Assembly: GCA_948146395.1 (NCBI GenBank) | Contig: OX411552.1 | Coordinates: 10,125,686 to 10,189,685, forward strand | Direction: 5' to 3' | DNA: 64,000 nt | Source: Fragum whitleyi | Taxonomy: Eukaryota > Mollusca > Bivalvia > Cardiida > Cardiidae | Shown: positions 58,750 through 64,000 of the stretch, in pieces | How the letters are laid out: every line of letters starts with the position of its first letter | Position numbering within the stretch: position 1 is the stretch's first letter | Position numbers and translations under genes: made by a program | The notes under the pieces: model-generated | What the model was told of the DNA's origin: nothing | The model's input: only the letters and a program-made list of their open reading frames with translations | The model's database searches: none

Positions 58750-60346
58750 TTAAGATATCACCTTCCAGTCATTCTTTTTTATTAAGAAAGATAGTCTTAG
58801 AAAATTTCCTCAATGGCTATGTATGTTAATATTTCTTTTTTTTTGTACCTTTTTAAAGAAAAATCTTAGCACTTGAATATTTTTTTATTATTGCATCATT
58901 TCAATTTTTTTCAGAGTCCGTTATTAAATTGAATAATAGCTTTTAAAAACACAATTAACATGTCGGTATTGCAGTTTTGATAAGGAAACAACATGTCAAT
59001 TGACAAATCTGAAAGGGGGACAGGTTACCCAAGCCTGGGTAACTTGTCCCCTGGGGACATGTTACCCCAGCTTGGGTAACCTGTCCCCCCCCCCCCAGAC
59101 ATACACATACACTCACAAAAAATTTTCTAATAAGTGAATAACTAATTTGTATAACAGTTTTGATATATATGAGACTATCACGCAGTTACCTAATAAAGAA
59201 AAATGTATTTGCAAGTTTTTTTGAATAAATCCTCATTAACAACCTTTTTTTGTGTTTTCACTGGGTTAACAGGCCTGGGTAACATGTTTCAGAGACAAGT
59301 GACCACAGCCTTGGAAACCTTACCCCCAAACAATTTGAATTATTATTAAATAATTGGAAACATATGGGTTTATTTTTGCATATATCATTGCTGACAGCAT
59401 TTTTGGGGGTGGGACAGGTTACCCAGGCCTAGGTAACGTGTCCCTGTGGACAGGTTACCCCAGCTTGGGTAACCTGTCCCACCCCCCAAATATATACACA
59501 TACACTCTCAATGAATTTTCTAATAAGTGAATAATTTTTGTAGTAAGAACAGTTGTGCTATAATTAAGACTATAAAATAACTTTCAAAGACAAAAGAAAT
59601 TGTTTTTGTAAACTTTGGTGAAAATTTCTGGTTAACATGTAAGCAATTATTTAATGTTTCCCAGTCTGGGGTAACATTTTTTTAGAGACAAGTAACCACA
59701 GATTGGAAAATCTTACATGTACCCAAAACAATTTAGAATAAATAAGAAAAAGAAAATATTTTGGTAAATTTGTGCACAGATCATTGTTGACAACCTTTTT
59801 AGAGGTGGGACAGGTTACCCAGGCCTGGGTAATATGTCCCCGGGGACAGGTTACCCCAGCTTGGGTAACCTGTCCCCCCCAGACATAGACATACACTCAC
59901 AATAAATTTTCTAATAAGTGAATCACTAATTTGTATAACAGATTTGATATAAATGAGACTATCAAGCAGTTTACTAATAAAGACAAATGTATTTGCAAGT
60001 TTTTTGAATAATTCCTCATTAACAACCATTTTTTGTGTTTCAACTGGGTTAACAGGCCTGGGTAACATGTTTCAGAGACAAGTGACCACAGCCTTGGAAA
60101 CCTTGCCCCCAAAGAAATTGAGATATTATTAAATAATTGGAAACATATGGGTTTATTTTTGCATATATCATTGCTGACAGCATTTTTGGGGGTGGGACAG
60201 GATACCCAGGCCTGGGTAACGTGTCCCCCCCCCCAATTCACACAAAGAAAAAATTCATGCTTTGAATAAATATTTTCTTAAGACAAGATCATTCATAGAA
60301 ATTTCCATAGTCATGACGACATTTAACAATTATTTTTCTAAAAAAA

Positions 60347-60722
60347 AAAAAGAAAATTACATACAGATCAAAGAAAGAGACTTATAATGCATAGAATAAA
60401 AATATCTTGGTAAAAGAAATGTGACTGAATATTGGTTTACAATATCTGTAGGGGGGGACAGGTTACCCCAGGGTGTCCCCCCACCAGTGTCCCAGGGTAA
60501 CCTGTCCCCTGGGTAACATGTCCCCGGGGACAGGTTACCCCGGGGTAACCTGTCCTCGGGGACACGTTACCCTAGAAATCAGCCGGGGTAACCTGTCCCC
60601 CCCTGGGGTAACCGGTCCCCCCCTACAGATATTGTAAACCAATATTAAGACACATTTCTTTTACCAAGAAATATTTATTCTACTTGTTACAAGTCTCTTT
60701 CTTTGATCTGTATGTAATTTTA
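60347..60722. repeat. 375-bp palindrome within the GTTACC array
   Basis: About 100-bp arms (CATACAGATCAAAGAAAGAG to TATTGGTTTACAATATCTGT, and the complement) flank a GC-rich core at 60451-60626 that itself holds at least six GGTAACCTGTCCCC half sites in alternating orientation. Confidence 0.78.
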
Positions 60723-60807
60723 ATCTGTTTTGCGAACTGTTTCAGTTCGGAAGGATTTTTTCTATTTTTCATGATAAGTATTATTACAATTAAATTTGGG
60801 GTTTTTT

Positions 60808-61784
60808 AGCTCACCTGAGCACATCCTGCTCAAGGTGAGCTTTAGTGATTATTGAATGTCCGTCGTGTGTCGTTCGTCGTCCGGCGTCAACAATTTAAGT
60901 GTTTACACTCTAGAGGCCACAAATATCATCCAATCTTCATGAAACGTGGTCAGAATGTTGGCCAGGTCTCAAGGATTAACCCTATTGAAAATGGGAAGGA
61001 TCCATGCCATATCATGGGAAAAGGGGCCTTATTGACAATTTTCTTGTTTACACTCTAGAGGCCACAAATATGGCCCAATCTTCATGAAACTTGGTCAGAA
61101 TGTTAGCCAGGTCACAAGGATGAACCCTATTGAAAATGGGAGGGATCCGTGCCATATCATGAGAAAAGGGGCCTTATTGACAATTTTCTTGTTTACATTC
61201 TAGAGGCCACAAATTTGGCCCAATCTTCATGAAACTTGGTCAGAATGTTAGCCAGGTCACAAGGATGAACCCTATTGAAAATGGGAGGGATCCGTGCCAT
61301 ATCATGGGAAAAGGGGCCTTATTGACAATTTTCTTGTTTACTCTCTAGAGGCCACAAATAAAGCCCAATCTCCATGAAACTTGGTCAGAATGTTTGCCAA
61401 GTCAAAAGGATGAACCCTATTGAAAATGGGAAGGATCCGTGCCATATCATGGGAAAAGGGGCCTTAATGACAACTTCCTTTTTAGAGCTCCAGACACCAC
61501 AAATATGGTCCAATCTTCATGAAACTTGGTCAAAATGTTTGCCAGGTCACAAGAATGAACTCTGTTGAAAATGGAAAGGATTCGTGCCATATCACAGGAA
61601 AAGGAGTCTTAATGATAATTTACTTGAAATAACTCTAATGGCCACAAATATGGCCCAAACTTAGTGACACTTGGTTTTATGTAAAAATTATCTTCTTTAT
61701 AACATCTGCCTTTTAACTTGATGTGATATCCAATTTATCAAAGAAAGTCAGGTGAGCGATCTAGGACCATCATGGTCCTCTTGT
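60808..61784 (+). mobile_element. pearl-like element, family B, copy 1
   Basis: The head TTTTTAGCTCACCTGAGCAC forms a hairpin with TGCTCAAGGTGAGCTT. GTCCGTCGTGTGTCGTTCGT follows, then five units with an exact spacing near 145 bp (GTTTACACTCTAGAGGCCAC at 60901, 61046, 61191 and 61336). It ends CAGGTGAGCGATCTAGGACC with ATCATGGTCCTCTTGTTT. Confidence 0.82.
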
Positions 61785-61872
61785 TTGAGAAATAATTGTT
61801 TAATGTCATCATGACTATGGACATATCTGAGAATGATCTTGTCTTAGAAAAATTATTCAAAAGCATGATTTT

Positions 61873-63079
61873 TTAGCTAACCTGAGCACATCGTGCTCAA
61901 GGTGAGCTTTTGTGATCATTGAATGTCCGTCGTGCGTCGTCCGTCGTCCGGGCATCAACAATTTAAGTGTTTACACTCTAGAGGCCACAAATATGATCCA
62001 ATCCTCATGAAACTAGGTCAGAATGTTCCCCAGGTCACAAGGATGAACCCTATTGAAAATGGGAAGGATCCATGCAAAATCAAGGGAAAAGGAGCCTTAT
62101 TGACAATTTTCTTGTTTACACTCTAGAGGCCACAAATATGATCCAATCTTCATGAAACTTGGTCAGAATGTTCCCTAGGTGACAAGGATGAACCCTATTG
62201 AAAATGGGAAGGATCCATGCGAAATCAAGGGAAAAGGAGCCTTATTGACAATTTTCTTGTTTACACTCTAGAGGCCACAAATATGGCCCAATCTTCATGA
62301 AACTTGGTCAGAATGTTGGCCAGGTCACAAGGATGAACCCTATTGAAAATGGGAGGGATCCATGCCATATCACGGGAAAAGGGGCCTTATTGACAATATT
62401 CTTGTTAACACTCTAGAGGCCACAAATATGGCCCTATCTTCATGAAACTTGGTCTGAATCTTCCCCAGGTCACAAGGATGAACTCTATCGCAAATGGGAA
62501 GGATCCATGTCATATCACGGGAAAAGGGGCCTTAATGACAATTTTCTTGTTTACACTCTAGAGGCCACAAATATGGTCCTATCTTCATGAAACTTTGTCA
62601 GAATGTAGGCCAGGTAACAAGGATGAAGTTTATTGAAAATGGGGAGGATACATGCAAAATCAAGGGAAAAGGGGCCTTATTGACAATTTTTTGTTTACGC
62701 TCTAGAGGCCACAAATATGATCCAATCTTTATGAAACTTGGTCAGGATGTTGGCAGGGTCACAAGGATTAATCCTATCGAAAATGGGAGGGATCCATGCC
62801 ATATCAAGGGAAAACGAGTCTTATTGACAATTTTCTTGTTTACGCTCTAGAGGCCACAAATATGGCCCAATCTTCATGAAACTTGGTCAGAATGTTGATC
62901 ATGTCACAAGGATGAACCCCATTTAAAATGGGATGGATCCATGCCATATCACTGGAAAGGGGTCTTAATGATTTTTCTCATGTTATGTTCTTTATTACAC
63001 TGCCTATTTAATTGCTGTGACATCCCAGGGGTCAAAAAGAATCAGGTGAGCGATCTAGGACCATCATGGTCCTCTTGTT
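61873..63079 (+). mobile_element. pearl-like element, family B, copy 2
   Basis: Same head (TTTAGCTAACCTGAGCACAT), GTCCGTCGTGCGTCGTCCGT block, seven units near 145 bp and the same hairpin end with CTCTTGTTTT. The 61786-61870 spacer between the two copies is satellite sequence inverted relative to 60240-60335. Confidence 0.82.
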
Positions 63080-64000
63080 TTCTTTGTGTGTAGGAGGGTG
63101 GACACGTTACCCAAGCTGGGGTAACCTGTCCCCGGGGACACGTTACCCAGGCCAGGCTGTCAGCAATGATATATGCAAAAATAAACCCATATGTTTTCAA
63201 TTATTTAATGATATTTCAAATTGTTGGGGGGTAAGGTTTCCAAAGCTGTGGTCACTTGTCTCTGAAACATGTTACCCAGGCCTGTTAACCCAGTTATTCA
63301 CTTATTAGAAAATTTATTGTGAGTGTATGTGTATGTAGGAGGGGGGGGGACATATTACCCAAGCTGGGTTAACCTGTCCCCCGGGGACATGTTACCCTTG
63401 CTTGGGTAACCTGTCCCCCTTTCAAAAGAAGAAGTTTCGAGGAAATGTTCAAAGTATATCATACCATACATTCTTGATAAAAAAAAACAAATGGAAGGTG
63501 ATATCTTAAATGAAAAATAGCATTTGGAATAGGGGGACAGGTTAGCCCGGGGTAACCTGTCCCCCGGGGACAAGTTACCCAGGCTTGGGTAGCCTGTCCC
63601 CCTTTCCAAAAAATGAGTTTAATACAATTTGTCAATTGACATGTTGTTTTCTTATTAAAACTGCAATACTGACATGATAATTGTGTTTTTAAAAGCTATT
63701 ATTCAATCTTATAACAGACTCTGAAAAAATTGAAATGATGATAAAAAATATTCAAGTGCTATGATTTTTCTTTAAAAAGGTACAAAAAAAGAAATATAAA
63801 CATACATATCCATTGAGGAAATTTATAGAGAATATCTTTCTTAATAAAAAAGAATGACTGGAAGGTGATATCTTTAATGAAAAAAGTATTTGGAATAGGG
63901 GGACAGGTTACCCCGGGGTAACATGTTACCCTGGCTTCGGTAACCTGTCCCCCTTTCAAAAGAAGAAGTATTGAATGAATTTGTCCTGTTGCTTTCTTAT
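63080..64000. repeat. GTTACC palindrome array, right (inverted) arm
   Basis: The same palindromes appear near 63085, 63262, 63341, 63531 and 63897. The spacers are inverted copies of the left arm: 63610-63870 matches the complement of 58755-59010, and 63957-64000 matches the complement of 57845-57890. The arm continues past the window end. Confidence 0.78.

Larger units (their letters stand above)
57031..60640. repeat. satellite-like array punctuated by GGGGACAGGTTACCC palindromes (left arm)
   Basis: Palindromic blocks (GGGGACAGGTTACCC and GGGTAACCTGTCCCC) occur near 57040, 57530, 57888, 59015, 59405, 59806, 60190 and 60451, with single half sites near 59271 and 60053. Between 59015 and 60240 the AT-rich spacers repeat with a period near 390 bp (59098-59340 and 59881-60120 are almost identical). 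A family D element and a TTAA MITE are nested in it. Short open frames reading GYPSWGNLSPG are translations of the palindromes. Confidence 0.78.

Noticed and set aside
60852..62850. Several plus-strand open frames with GQNVGQV and NPIENGKDPCHIMG peptides
   Set aside because: They are repeated readings of the 145-bp family B unit, begin and stop at random unit positions and carry no domain.
59651..63959. Open frames reading GYPSWGNLSPG on both strands
   Set aside because: Translations of the GTTACC palindromes and spacers; they occur in several frames.

Overview
The window is a eukaryotic, AT-rich, intron-dominated stretch that most likely comes from a bivalve mollusc. The basis is metazoan-type intron-containing DDX27 and FEN1 genes, tRNA-derived SINEs with a GTTGAAAGCGGCGTTAAAC tail, and many interspersed elements that combine a CCGTCCGTCC microsatellite with about 145-170 bp internal tandem units, an architecture known from bivalve 'pearl'/Helentron-associated elements. 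The species cannot be named from the sequence. There are no bacterial-type operons, CRISPR arrays or rRNA genes.

Only two host genes are supported, arranged head to head. On the minus strand, DDX27 (DEAD-box RNA helicase of ribosome biogenesis) starts at 26580 and runs leftwards through 14 recognisable coding exons to 189; its C-terminal exons lie beyond position 1. On the plus strand, FEN1 (flap endonuclease 1) starts at 26908 and runs rightwards through 11 coding exons to 52734; only the short Lys-rich C-terminal exon was not found. The 327 bp between the two start codons must hold both core promoters. Splice phases and reading frame agree at every junction of both genes, and all inspected helicase motifs and FEN1 catalytic residues are present.

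The most unusual gene feature is that DDX27 exon 14, which carries helicase motif VI (HRVGRTAR), occurs twice in tandem (318-400 and 189-271). Both copies are 83 bp, open and flanked by good splice sites. They differ at five bases that change one residue, and they are only 46 bp apart, so they look like mutually exclusive exons. Several other exons have decayed partial tandem copies: DDX27 exons 3, 4, 5 and 7, and FEN1 exon 2.

The remaining roughly 95 percent is intron filled with mobile DNA. It includes a nearly full-length LINE with endonuclease and reverse transcriptase in FEN1 intron 3 and a LINE 3' fragment in DDX27 intron 8. There are SINEs with target-site duplications, hAT-type MITEs with 8-bp duplications and TTAA-flanked piggyBac-like MITEs. 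In FEN1 intron 1 a three-level nest is found: SINE, then a 2.6-kb terminal-inverted-repeat transposon, then a pearl-like element. Eight or more families of pearl/Helentron-like elements share terminal signatures. From about 57.0 kb to the end lies a satellite-like region punctuated by GGGGACAGGTTACCC palindromes and organised as a large inverted repeat around two tandem-unit elements.
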